NCBI GenBank assembly: GCA_013695565.1
Contig: JACDAG010000637.1
Span: 1 to 7,054 of the forward strand
Direction: 5' to 3'
DNA length: 7,054 nucleotides
Source: Bradyrhizobium sp.
Lineage (GTDB): Bacteria > Pseudomonadota > Alphaproteobacteria > Rhizobiales > Xanthobacteraceae
The translations under genes were made by a program, and so were the position numbers. Below are positions 1 through 5,413 of this stretch, one piece after another (position 1 is the first letter of the stretch; every line of letters begins with the position of its first letter). The notes under the pieces were generated by a model. The model ran no database searches. It saw nothing but the letters and a program-made list of their open reading frames with translations, and had not been told where the DNA came from.

Positions 1-314
1 GTCGCGACCAGCCGATCGCCGAGCTTGCCTGGCCTGATGAAGGCGATGTCGCACTGCGCCGCCACCGCGCGCTCGTTGTGGCTGTTGCAGGCAAAGGCAA
101 AGGCGGAATCCGCCAGCGTGAAGATAAAGCCGCCATGGGCGATGCGCTGGCCGTTGACCATTTCGGGCCTGACCGTCATCGAAAGCGTCGCCCGGCCCGG
201 CTCGATCTCGACGATCTGCATGCCGAGGCCCTTGCTGGCGTCGTCCTCCTTCCACATCGCGTCCGCACAGGCGCGCGCGAGGTCGTCGGGCGAAAGCGTG
301 GCATTGACGTTCAC
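1..314 (-). CDS. paaI: PaaI hotdog-fold acyl-CoA thioesterase (partial, 3' end outside window)
   Basis: Reading leftward from a GTG at 314-312 gives 104 in-frame codons with no stop before the window edge; the family is about 140-150 residues, so roughly the last quarter to third is missing. The hotdog core is clear: NGQRIAHGGFIF at about residues 54-65 with the HGG motif at 60-62, then TLADSAFAFACNSHN (66-80) with Asp69 at the position of the catalytic aspartate of E. coli PaaI, then AAQCDIAFIRPGKLGD. PaaI hydrolyses aryl-CoA esters, notably hydroxylated phenylacetyl-CoAs, and is thought to release CoA trapped in dead-end products of the paa pathway; it is cytoplasmic. The GTG start is chosen because a strong GGGAGGAG lies 6 nt upstream and the nearest ATG (304-302) is in another frame. 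It is the last gene seen in the paa cluster, 99 bp after paaE. Confidence 0.9.
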   Translation of the reverse strand, partial: MNVNATLSPDDLARACADAMWKEDDASKGLGMQIVEIEPGRATLSMTVRPEMVNGQRIAHGGFIFTLADSAFAFACNSHNERAVAAQCDIAFIRPGKLGDRLVA

Positions 315-320
315 TGCGGT

Positions 321-328
321 CTCCTCCC
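321..328 (-). promoter_or_regulatory. Ribosome binding site that fixes the paaI GTG start
   Basis: The minus strand reads GGGAGGAG, a strong Shine-Dalgarno match, followed by a 6-nt spacer and the GTG at 314-312. It is the main reason for choosing a non-ATG start for paaI. Confidence 0.7.
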
Positions 329-331
329 TCC

Positions 332-411
332 GTCATTCCGGGATGGTCCGCAGGACCAGACCCGGAATCTCGAGATTCCGGGCTCGATGCTTCGCATCGC
401 CCCGGAATGAC
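332..411. repeat. Twin-hairpin REP/BIME-like intergenic repeat
   Basis: The outer arms gtcattccggg (332-342) and cccggaatgac (401-411) are perfect inverted repeats of 11 bp. The centre (361-382) is a perfect 22-nt palindrome built from cccggaat and attccggg. The element can therefore fold as two tandem hairpins, each closed by attccggg/cccggaat, with secondary stems ggtcc-gca-ggacc (345-357) in the first and cgatgc-ttc-gcatcg (385-399) in the second. It starts 2 nt after the paaE stop and lies entirely in the paaE-paaI gap. This style of repeat is common between genes in Bradyrhizobium relatives (recall, not searched). It could stabilise mRNA or end transcription partially, but no T-run follows in the paaE direction. 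Confidence 0.8.
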
Positions 412-413
412 CA

Positions 414-1493
414 TCACACGTGATCGTAATCGACCACAACCCTCTCCGACACCGGCCGCGCCTGGCAGGTCAGGATGAACCCCGCCTTCAGCTCCCACGG
501 CTCCAGCGAATAGTTCACTTCCATCTGTGCGTCGCCCTCGACCAGCTTGGCGCGGCAGGTCGAGCACATGCCGCCCTTGCAGGCGAACGGCAGGTCCATA
601 CCGGCGCGCAGGGCAGCATCGAGAATGGATTCGTCCTCGGCCACCGGCACCTCACGGCGCTTGCCGTCGATGACAAGTGAGGCCAGCGCCTTCGGCGGCG
701 CGGACGCCTCGACGATCTTCCTGGCGCGTGGTTTGCCGCCAAACTCGGAGACGAAACGCTCGACGTGGATACGCTCCTCGGCAATGCCGATCTCGCGGCA
801 AGTTGTCTCGATATCCTCGCTCATGCCTGATGGACCGCAGATGAAGACATGATCGACGCTGCCCGCCGGCACCAGCGAGCGCAGCAGCACGCGGACTTTT
901 TCGCCATCGAGCCGGCCATGCAGAATCGGGATATCCTGCTCCTCGCCCGAGATGACGTGGAAAAGCGAAAACCGCTGCATGAAGCGGTCTTTCAATTCTT
1001 CCAGCTCTTCGAGGAACAGCATGCTGTTCGTTGAGCGGTTGCCATAGAACAGGAAGAAACGGCTGTTCGGCTCGCGCGCCAGCACGCCCTTGACGATCGA
1101 CAGGATCGGCGTGATGCCGCTTCCTGCGGCAAAGCCGACATAGACCCGCGCCGCGTCAGGCGCATGCGCAACGCCGAAGCGGCCGGTCGGCGTCATCACG
1201 TCGAGTTCGTCGCCGGCTTTCAGTTCGTCCGCGGCCCAGCTTGAAAACGCGCCGCCATCGACCTTCTTGACGGCGATGCGCAATTCACCGTCGTCAGGGC
1301 CGGAGCAGATCGAATAGGAACGGCGCACTTCCTCACCGTCCATGGTCGTACGCAGAGTCAGGTATTGACCGGGCGTAAAACTGTAATCGTGGGTCAACTC
1401 GGCCGGGATTGCAAAGGTCAGCGACACCGCATCCGGCGCTTCACGGCGCAGGTCGTTGACGGCGAGACGGTGGAAGCGGGGAGCTAGGGACAT
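414..1493 (-). CDS. paaE: PaaE, reductase subunit of the phenylacetyl-CoA epoxidase complex
   Basis: This 359-residue protein has the order expected of PaaE. An FAD-binding reductase domain carries RSYS at 58-61, a NAD(P)H-binding domain carries GSGITP at 124-129 and CGPSGM at 219-224, and a C-terminal plant-type [2Fe-2S] ferredoxin domain has cysteines 305, 310, 313 and 343 (C-X4-C-X2-C-X29-C). It passes electrons from NADPH through FAD and the cluster to the diiron centre of PaaA, so that O2 can epoxidise the ring of phenylacetyl-CoA. Length and domain order match E. coli PaaE (about 356 residues). The gene follows paaD after an unusually wide 128-bp gap filled mostly by a palindromic repeat. 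The Shine-Dalgarno before the ATG is weak (GAAAG). No key residue appears to be missing. Confidence 0.95.
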   Translation of the reverse strand: MSLAPRFHRLAVNDLRREAPDAVSLTFAIPAELTHDYSFTPGQYLTLRTTMDGEEVRRSYSICSGPDDGELRIAVKKVDGGAFSSWAADELKAGDELDVMTPTGRFGVAHAPDAARVYVGFAAGSGITPILSIVKGVLAREPNSRFFLFYGNRSTNSMLFLEELEELKDRFMQRFSLFHVISGEEQDIPILHGRLDGEKVRVLLRSLVPAGSVDHVFICGPSGMSEDIETTCREIGIAEERIHVERFVSEFGGKPRARKIVEASAPPKALASLVIDGKRREVPVAEDESILDAALRAGMDLPFACKGGMCSTCRAKLVEGDAQMEVNYSLEPWELKAGFILTCQARPVSERVVVDYDHV

Positions 1494-1517
1494 CGGGTCT
1501 TTCGAACTCTCGACTTT

Positions 1518-1605
1518 CCGTCATTGCGAGGAGCGTAACGATGAAGCAATCCACTCTATCCTTTTTGTCGCGAGATGGATTGCTTCGCTACGCTCGCAAT
1601 GACGG
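1518..1605. repeat. Long palindromic intergenic repeat, copy 1 (paaD-paaE gap)
   Basis: The arms ccgtcattgcgag (1518-1530) and ctcgcaatgacgg (1593-1605) are perfect inverted repeats, and gaagcaatcca (1543-1553) pairs with tggattgcttc (1576-1586). The whole can form a stem of about 35 bp, with mismatches, around a loop near 1554-1575. It is the same family as 2925-3013 and has the same loop orientation, judged by the ctatc in both loops. It sits inside the operon between two co-oriented genes. The size and palindromic form suggest a small non-autonomous mobile or REP-type element; no target duplication was identified. Confidence 0.85.
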
Positions 1606-1621
1606 AGGATGGTGACGGACA

Positions 1622-2125
1622 TTAATGACACTTGAAATAGTCGAACGGTTCACGGCAGCTCTTGCAGCGCCACAGCGCCTTGCAGGAGGTCGAACCGAAC
1701 TCGGACAACACTTCGGTATTGGCAGACCCGCACTGTGGACACACCACTTGCTGTTCACCGAACAGTGCGCGGCGCGAGCTGGAAGCCTGCGGCGGCGCGA
1801 TGCCGTATTCCCGAAGCTTGCGGCGGCCATCCTCGCTCATCCAGTCGGTGGTCCAGGCTGGCGACAGCACGGTGCGGATTTTCGGCCGCGCGATGCCGGC
1901 GCGTTCCAGCGCCAGCTCGATCTCCAGTGCGATCATGTTCATCGCGGGGCAGCCGGAATAGGTCGGCGTGATCGCGACCTCGACATGGCCGTCGCTGACG
2001 GCGACGTCCCGCAGCACGCCGAGATCGGCGATGGTCAGCACCGGAATTTCGGGATCGACCACTTGCGCGGCGGCATCCCAGGCCCGCCGGCGCAGATCGG
2101 CATCGCTGAGCATCGTCGTTACCAT
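1622..2125 (-). CDS. paaD: PaaD, MIP18/DUF59-type maturation protein for the phenylacetyl-CoA epoxidase
   Basis: The ATG at 2125-2123 gives 167 residues. The N-terminal MIP18/DUF59 (SufT-like) domain shows VVDPEIPVLTIADLGVL at about 22-38 and TPTYSGCPAMNM at 53-64 with the conserved Cys59. The C-terminus is a zinc-ribbon-like module with Cys129, Cys132, Cys148, Cys154, Cys157 and Cys166 and the ending FDYFKCH, typical of PaaD. PaaD is needed for phenylacetate degradation in vivo but is not part of the catalytic complex; a role in assembling Fe-S or diiron centres is inferred from its family. The reading frame stays open far upstream (to 2797), but that stretch lies over paaC in another frame and has no PaaD homology. 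The start overlaps the paaC end by 7 nt (ATGGTAA), indicating translational coupling. A second ATG at 2113 lacks a Shine-Dalgarno. Confidence 0.92.
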   Translation of the reverse strand: MVTTMLSDADLRRRAWDAAAQVVDPEIPVLTIADLGVLRDVAVSDGHVEVAITPTYSGCPAMNMIALEIELALERAGIARPKIRTVLSPAWTTDWMSEDGRRKLREYGIAPPQASSSRRALFGEQQVVCPQCGSANTEVLSEFGSTSCKALWRCKSCREPFDYFKCH

Positions 2126-2895
2126 GTCGCCCCCGGAAACGTCCGCGGCATCGACTGCAATTCGCTGAGGAGATGACCGAGATGCTCGCTGTGCCGTCCA
2201 TCGCGGCCGCCCTGCTGCATCCAATCGCTCTTCGGTAAGGCCAATGTCGCCTCGTTGACGACGCCGGAAATGGTCTTCAGCCATGGCGCATGCAATTTGG
2301 CGGGACCGATCGCAATACCGGCATCGATCAGGCCGCGTTCGCTGTCGTCGAGATGAAACATCTCGCCGGTATAGGCCCAGAGATCGTCGATCGCGCCCTG
2401 CGCGCGGCGGTGGCTTTCCTCGGTGCCGTCGCCGAGCCGCACCATCCATTCCGACGAATGCCGCAGATGATACGCGGTTTCCTTTTCCGACTTGGCCGCG
2501 ATCGCGGCCAGCGTCGGATCGCTGGATTGCATCATTGCGCGCCAATAGAGATCGGCAAACGCGGCGTAGACGAATTGCCGCACCATGGTACGCGCGAAAT
2601 CGCCGTTCGGTTGCTCCAGCAGCAGCAGATTGCGGTACTGTCTGACGTCGCGCAGATAGGCGAACTTGTCCTCGTCGTTGCCACGGCCCTCGACCTTGGC
2701 GGCGTAGGAATACAATTCGCGCGCCTGGCCCAGCAGATCGAGGCCCATATTGGCGAGCGCCATGTCCTCTTCCATCATGGGCGCATGGCCGCACCATTCC
2801 GACAGCCGATGGCCCAGAATGAGCGCATCATCGGCACGGCGCAGGGTGTAGAGCACCAGCGGGGTTTCGGAGACCTGGATCGAGGCGACAGCCAT
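2119..2895 (-). CDS. paaC: PaaC, structural subunit of the phenylacetyl-CoA epoxidase
   Basis: The 258-residue, mostly helical protein has the ferritin-like fold features of PaaC: LANMGLDLLGQARELY near residues 47-62, KSEKETAYHLRHSSEWMVRLGDGTEES in the middle third, and a conserved end with GRDGRHSEHLGHLLSEL and TFPGATW. PaaC has the diiron-monooxygenase fold without a working metal site; it pairs with PaaA to form the catalytic core and stabilises it. Length is close to E. coli PaaC (about 248). An AGGA 8 nt before the ATG supports the start. Its stop overlaps the paaD start. A 127-bp gap carrying a palindromic repeat separates it from the upstream paaB, unlike the tight paaA-paaB and paaC-paaD joints. 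Confidence 0.94.
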   Translation of the reverse strand: MAVASIQVSETPLVLYTLRRADDALILGHRLSEWCGHAPMMEEDMALANMGLDLLGQARELYSYAAKVEGRGNDEDKFAYLRDVRQYRNLLLLEQPNGDFARTMVRQFVYAAFADLYWRAMMQSSDPTLAAIAAKSEKETAYHLRHSSEWMVRLGDGTEESHRRAQGAIDDLWAYTGEMFHLDDSERGLIDAGIAIGPAKLHAPWLKTISGVVNEATLALPKSDWMQQGGRDGRHSEHLGHLLSELQSMPRTFPGATW

Positions 2896-2924
2896 TTTGC
2901 CTATCCTGCTTGCGCCATGTCCTG

Positions 2925-3013
2925 GTCATTGCGAGGAGCGGAGCAACGAAGCAATCCATTCTATCTTTATGCGGCGCGATGGATTGCTTCGTCGCTCCGC
3001 TCCTCGCAATGAC
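2925..3013. repeat. Long palindromic intergenic repeat, copy 2 (paaB-paaC gap)
   Basis: A perfect 20-bp inverted repeat (2925-2944 against 2994-3013) encloses a further 12-bp perfect pair, cgaagcaatcca (2947-2958) with tggattgcttcg (2980-2991). The RNA could therefore form a near-continuous stem of over 30 bp with a loop at about 2959-2979. It shares arms and loop style with 1518-1605 and is the better preserved of the two. It begins 9 nt downstream of the paaB stop and ends 29 nt before the paaC start, so it is transcribed within the paa mRNA. Confidence 0.88.
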
Positions 3014-3022
3014 GGGTGAAAC

Positions 3023-3310
3023 TCACATATGCCCGACTTCATCAGGCACATCGTAGAAGGTCGGGTGCCGGTAGATCTTGGATTCCGCGGGCTCGAACAC
3101 CATGCCCTTTTCGGACGGATCGGACGCGGTGATCGCGTTCGACGGCACCACCCAGATCGAGAGTCCCTCGCCGCGGCGGGTGTAGATGTCGCGGGCGGCC
3201 TGCAGCGCCAGCGTGGTGTCGGACGCGTGCAGCGAGCCGACATGTTTGTGCGCGAGCCCGTTGCGGCTGCGAATGAAGACTTCCCACAACGGGGTGTTCG
3301 GCGTGGCCAT
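3023..3310 (-). CDS. paaB: PaaB, small bridging subunit of the phenylacetyl-CoA epoxidase
   Basis: At 95 residues it equals E. coli PaaB in length. Recognisable segments are TPLWEVFIRSRNGLAHKHVG near the N-terminus, HASDTTLALQAARDIYTRRGEG in the middle and EPAESKIYRHPTFYDVP near the C-terminus. PaaB is a small subunit without cofactor that is needed for an active PaaABCE complex and is thought to bridge the PaaAC units. A strong Shine-Dalgarno (GGGAGGTC at 3321-3314, with GGAGG 5 nt from the ATG) fixes the start. It follows paaA after only 15 nt, so the two are surely co-transcribed. Confidence 0.95.
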   Translation of the reverse strand: MATPNTPLWEVFIRSRNGLAHKHVGSLHASDTTLALQAARDIYTRRGEGLSIWVVPSNAITASDPSEKGMVFEPAESKIYRHPTFYDVPDEVGHM

Positions 3311-3325
3311 GATGACCTCCCTGAA

Positions 3326-4321
3326 TTATTCGGCGGCTTTTGCCATAGCCTTGCGGTTTTCGCGTTTTTCGGCATAGGCCCGGGCTGCCTCACGCACCCA
3401 GGCGCCGTCGTCATGCGCCTTGCGCCGCGCCGCCAGCCGGTCGCGGTTGCAGGGGCCGTTGCCGGCGAGCACCTGATTGAATTCTTCCCAGTCGATCGCG
3501 CTGTATTCCCAATTGCCATCGGCGTTCTTCTTCATGCCGGGATCGGGAATCGTCAGTCCCAGGAACTTTGCCTGCGGCACCGTCGCATCGACGAATTTCT
3601 GCCGCAGCTCGTCGTTGGAGAAACGCTTGATCTTCCATTTGGTCGAGGTGTCCGAGTGCTGGCTTGCCTTGTCGGGCGGGCCGAACATCATCAGCACCGG
3701 CCACCACCAGCGATCGAGCGCGCTCTGCGCCATCGCCTTCTGTTCTTCGCTGCCCTTCGACAGCGTCACCATGATCTCAAAACCCTGGCGCTGGTGGAAG
3801 GATTCCTCCTTGCAAACACGGATCATCGCGCGCGCATAGGGGCCATAGGAACAACGGCACAGCGGAATCTGGTTCATAATCGCCGCACCATCGACCAGCC
3901 AGCCGACCGCGCCGATGTCGGCCCAGGTCAGCGTCGGATAATTGAAGATCGAGGAGTACCGGGACTTTCCCGCCAGCATCAGGTCGACCAGCTCTTCGCG
4001 CGAGGTGCCGAGGGTTTCGGCGGCGGCATAGAGATAGAGACCGTGGCCGCATTCGTCCTGCACTTTGGCCAGCAGTGCGGCCTTGCGGCGCAGCGACGGC
4101 GCGCGGGTGATCCAGTTGCCTTCGGGCAGCATGCCGACGATTTCGGAATGGGCGTGCTGGGAAATCTGCCGCGTCAGCGTCTTGCGATAGGCGGCCGGCA
4201 TCCAGTCGTTGGGCTCGATGCGCTCGTCGGCATCGATGCGCGCCTGAAACTGGGCGGAGCGTGCGGCGTCCTCGACGTGGCGATCATCGCCGTCGGACGT
4301 GTTGAGCGCCTGCGTGTACAT
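3326..4321 (-). CDS. paaA: PaaA, catalytic diiron subunit of the phenylacetyl-CoA epoxidase (ring 1,2-epoxidase)
   Basis: The chosen ATG gives 331 residues. Diiron ligands expected for PaaA are visible: Glu60 (HAHSE), Glu90 and His93 in DECGH, Asp144 (LVDGAAIMNQ) and Glu173 and His176 in KEESFH. Family stretches include SRYSSIFNYPTLTWADIG (120-137) and MMFGPPDKASQHSDTS. With PaaB, PaaC and PaaE it converts phenylacetyl-CoA and O2 to ring-1,2-epoxyphenylacetyl-CoA, the committed step of the pathway. The frame is open to an ATG at 4363, but that would add 14 residues and start inside the AT-rich dyad; the ATG at 4321 has GGGAGGTC just upstream and gives a family-typical length. It is the first enzyme gene of the operon and probably has its own promoter in the gap after paaX. 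Confidence 0.95.
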   Translation of the reverse strand: MYTQALNTSDGDDRHVEDAARSAQFQARIDADERIEPNDWMPAAYRKTLTRQISQHAHSEIVGMLPEGNWITRAPSLRRKAALLAKVQDECGHGLYLYAAAETLGTSREELVDLMLAGKSRYSSIFNYPTLTWADIGAVGWLVDGAAIMNQIPLCRCSYGPYARAMIRVCKEESFHQRQGFEIMVTLSKGSEEQKAMAQSALDRWWWPVLMMFGPPDKASQHSDTSTKWKIKRFSNDELRQKFVDATVPQAKFLGLTIPDPGMKKNADGNWEYSAIDWEEFNQVLAGNGPCNRDRLAARRKAHDDGAWVREAARAYAEKRENRKAMAKAAE

Positions 4322-4325
4322 GGCC

Positions 4326-4333
4326 GACCTCCC
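4326..4333 (-). promoter_or_regulatory. Ribosome binding site selecting the shorter paaA start
   Basis: The minus strand reads GGGAGGTC, with GGAGG 6 nt before the ATG at 4321-4319. The alternative ATG at 4363 has only AT-rich sequence in front of it. The same octamer precedes paaB, at 3321-3314. Confidence 0.7.
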
Positions 4334-4395
4334 GTGTGTTCTTTCAGCCAACATATAACACAAAAATATAAATTCAAGTTATTTTTGTAACATAT
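4334..4395 (-). promoter_or_regulatory. AT-rich paaA promoter/operator region with a dyad
   Basis: Between the paaX stop and the paaA Shine-Dalgarno the base composition changes abruptly to strongly AT-rich. It contains the dyad acaaaaata (4360-4368) and tatttttgt (4380-4388), perfect over 9 bp with an 11-nt spacer, flanked on both sides by an imperfect atat extension. A TTGAAT (minus strand, about 4377-4372) and TATA-like strings lie in the right area, but I could not find a -35/-10 pair with standard spacing. The position between the repressor gene and the first structural gene makes it the best candidate for the promoter and for the operator of PaaX or another regulator. The regulatory role is inferred. 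Confidence 0.45.
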
Positions 4396-5265
4396 TTACA
4401 CCCCATCAAACCGGCGGCCCAGCGCCCCGCCCGGCTTCGGCAGCGGCCCGTTTTCATTGCTGGCGTGTGCGTCAAGCCATTGTTCCGACGCAGGAAGCAG
4501 CCCGCGATAGATCTCGCCGCAGAGCCGCCTTGCTGCCCTGCCCGGCCAGTCCCGGGGCAGCAGCGGCGTCGGCAGCAGGGGATCGCGCAGCACGACGCGA
4601 CGGTAATGGTGGATCAGCAGGATCCGCGCCGTGAAGGCATCGGCATCGGAGAGAACTTCGCCGCGGCTGATCGCGCCGTGCAACGGCTCGAAGGTTTTCA
4701 TGAATTTCAGATAGGCGTCGGCGGTGCGATCGAGCGGCCAGCTTTCGCTGAGCAGGCGTCGGCCGCTGTCGTCCTCGGCGGAGACTTCCAGACGGATCGC
4801 GCCCGCAGCCTCCTCCGGAACGGGCACGCCTGAAGGTGCAACCCACACGCCGGGCAGCGGACTGCCGAAGCCGGCATTCTTCAGGGCATCGCGCGACGCA
4901 TCGCGGTCTTCACCATTGCCGATCAGCAGCAGCTCGAACCGCCCGGTCCAGTCGGACAGCGGCGGATCGTAGATATGCTTCGTCGCTGTGTCGAAGGTCT
5001 GCCGCCCCTTCTTGTCGAGCCGGTAAAAACTGTTCCGGCCGACCTTGTTGCGCTCAAGCCAGCCATCGCTCGCCAGCCGCGACATCGCGGTGCGTACGAC
5101 GCCGCTGTCGATGTCGATCGCCGCAAAAAATTCAAGCAGCGTGCCGAGCCAGACCGAACCACCCCGCGGCACGATGGCGTCGCCGAATACGGTGATGACG
5201 ATCGAGCCGGTGCGCGACGGTTCGCGCTTGAGCTGTTCGATGATGCGGGCGAGCGGCTGCGGCAT
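4396..5265 (-). CDS. paaX: PaaX, phenylacetyl-CoA-responsive transcriptional repressor
   Basis: The 289-residue protein begins with a winged-helix DNA-binding domain: GDAIVPRGGSVWLG at about 28-41, then VVRTAMSRLASDGWLERNKV and RNSFYRL up to about residue 83. A PaaX C-terminal domain follows, with HHYRRVVLRDPLLPTPLLP and RAARRLCGEIYRG near 220-255. In E. coli, PaaX represses the paa operon and is released by phenylacetyl-CoA. The length is close to E. coli PaaX (about 316). The gene lies directly upstream of paaA in the same orientation, 74 bp away, so repressor and operon may be partly co-transcribed. No good Shine-Dalgarno precedes the ATG; a short ATG-CGT-TGA lies just before it. An insertion sequence ends 91 bp upstream of the start, which may alter paaX expression. 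Confidence 0.93.
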   Translation of the reverse strand: MPQPLARIIEQLKREPSRTGSIVITVFGDAIVPRGGSVWLGTLLEFFAAIDIDSGVVRTAMSRLASDGWLERNKVGRNSFYRLDKKGRQTFDTATKHIYDPPLSDWTGRFELLLIGNGEDRDASRDALKNAGFGSPLPGVWVAPSGVPVPEEAAGAIRLEVSAEDDSGRRLLSESWPLDRTADAYLKFMKTFEPLHGAISRGEVLSDADAFTARILLIHHYRRVVLRDPLLPTPLLPRDWPGRAARRLCGEIYRGLLPASEQWLDAHASNENGPLPKPGGALGRRFDGV

Positions 5266-5320
5266 GATTCAACGCATACCGCGTTTTTTGGATTAACGAA
5301 AACGCCGGCGTTCGGTTTGC
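5266..5320 (-). promoter_or_regulatory. paaX upstream region with a small dyad
   Basis: This short stretch between the paaX start and the interrupted repeat must contain any native core promoter of paaX. It holds the inverted repeat gcgtttt (5281-5287) and aaaacgc (5299-5305) with an 11-nt spacer. A TGATTC, like the half-site known for E. coli PaaX, spans 5265-5270 over the start codon, but no matching GAATCA is found at the usual distance. No convincing -35/-10 pair was identified. Confidence 0.3.
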
Positions 5321-5321
5321 T

Positions 5322-5356
5322 CCCTCGCCCCGCTCTTGCGGGGAGAGGGTTGGGGT
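5322..5356. repeat. Left part of a repeat split by the insertion sequence, ending in the target duplication
   Basis: The segment has ctcgccccgc (5324-5333) and ttgcggggagagg (5336-5348), matching 6841-6863 apart from two inserted bases, and can form a ccccgc/gcgggg hairpin. Its last 11 bases, agggttggggt (5346-5356), recur at 6716-6726 on the other side of the IS. Rejoining 5356 with 6727 restores a continuous element of the same family as 6841-6967. Confidence 0.75.
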
Positions 5357-5374
5357 CATAGGCGTTAGGTTTAG
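5357..5374 (+). repeat. Left terminal inverted repeat of the IS
   Basis: CATAGGCGTTAGGTTTAG matches the reverse complement of the right end over 15 consecutive bases and, with one gap, over 17. The outer CAT is seen at the ends of several IS4-family members. Confidence 0.88.
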
Positions 5375-5413
5375 CTCTGGACACGAAGAATCTGTATATG
5401 ATTCAAGCTTGGG

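Noticed and set aside
1518..1605. Intrinsic terminator between paaD and paaE (palindrome with T-rich loop).
   Set aside because: The T-run is in the loop, not after the stem, and the stem is far longer than a typical terminator. It is a repeat-family member.
2126..2797. Possible N-terminal extension of PaaD (the frame stays open to 2797).
   Set aside because: The extension overlaps paaC in another frame and is arginine-rich shadow translation. PaaD has its normal length from 2125.
4322..4363. Longer PaaA start at 4363.
   Set aside because: It lacks a Shine-Dalgarno, starts within the AT-rich dyad and adds 14 residues beyond the usual family N-terminus. The ATG at 4321 has GGGAGGTC in front.
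3029..4390. A 453-codon open frame on the plus strand.
   Set aside because: It lies antisense to paaB and paaA, both of which have unmistakable family sequence and strong ribosome binding sites.
5399..5407. The string atgattcaa inside the IS left end also occurs at the paaX start (5264-5272), suggesting a shared regulator site.
   Set aside because: One copy lies inside the mobile element and the other overlaps a start codon. A 9-base match without a dyad partner is probably chance.
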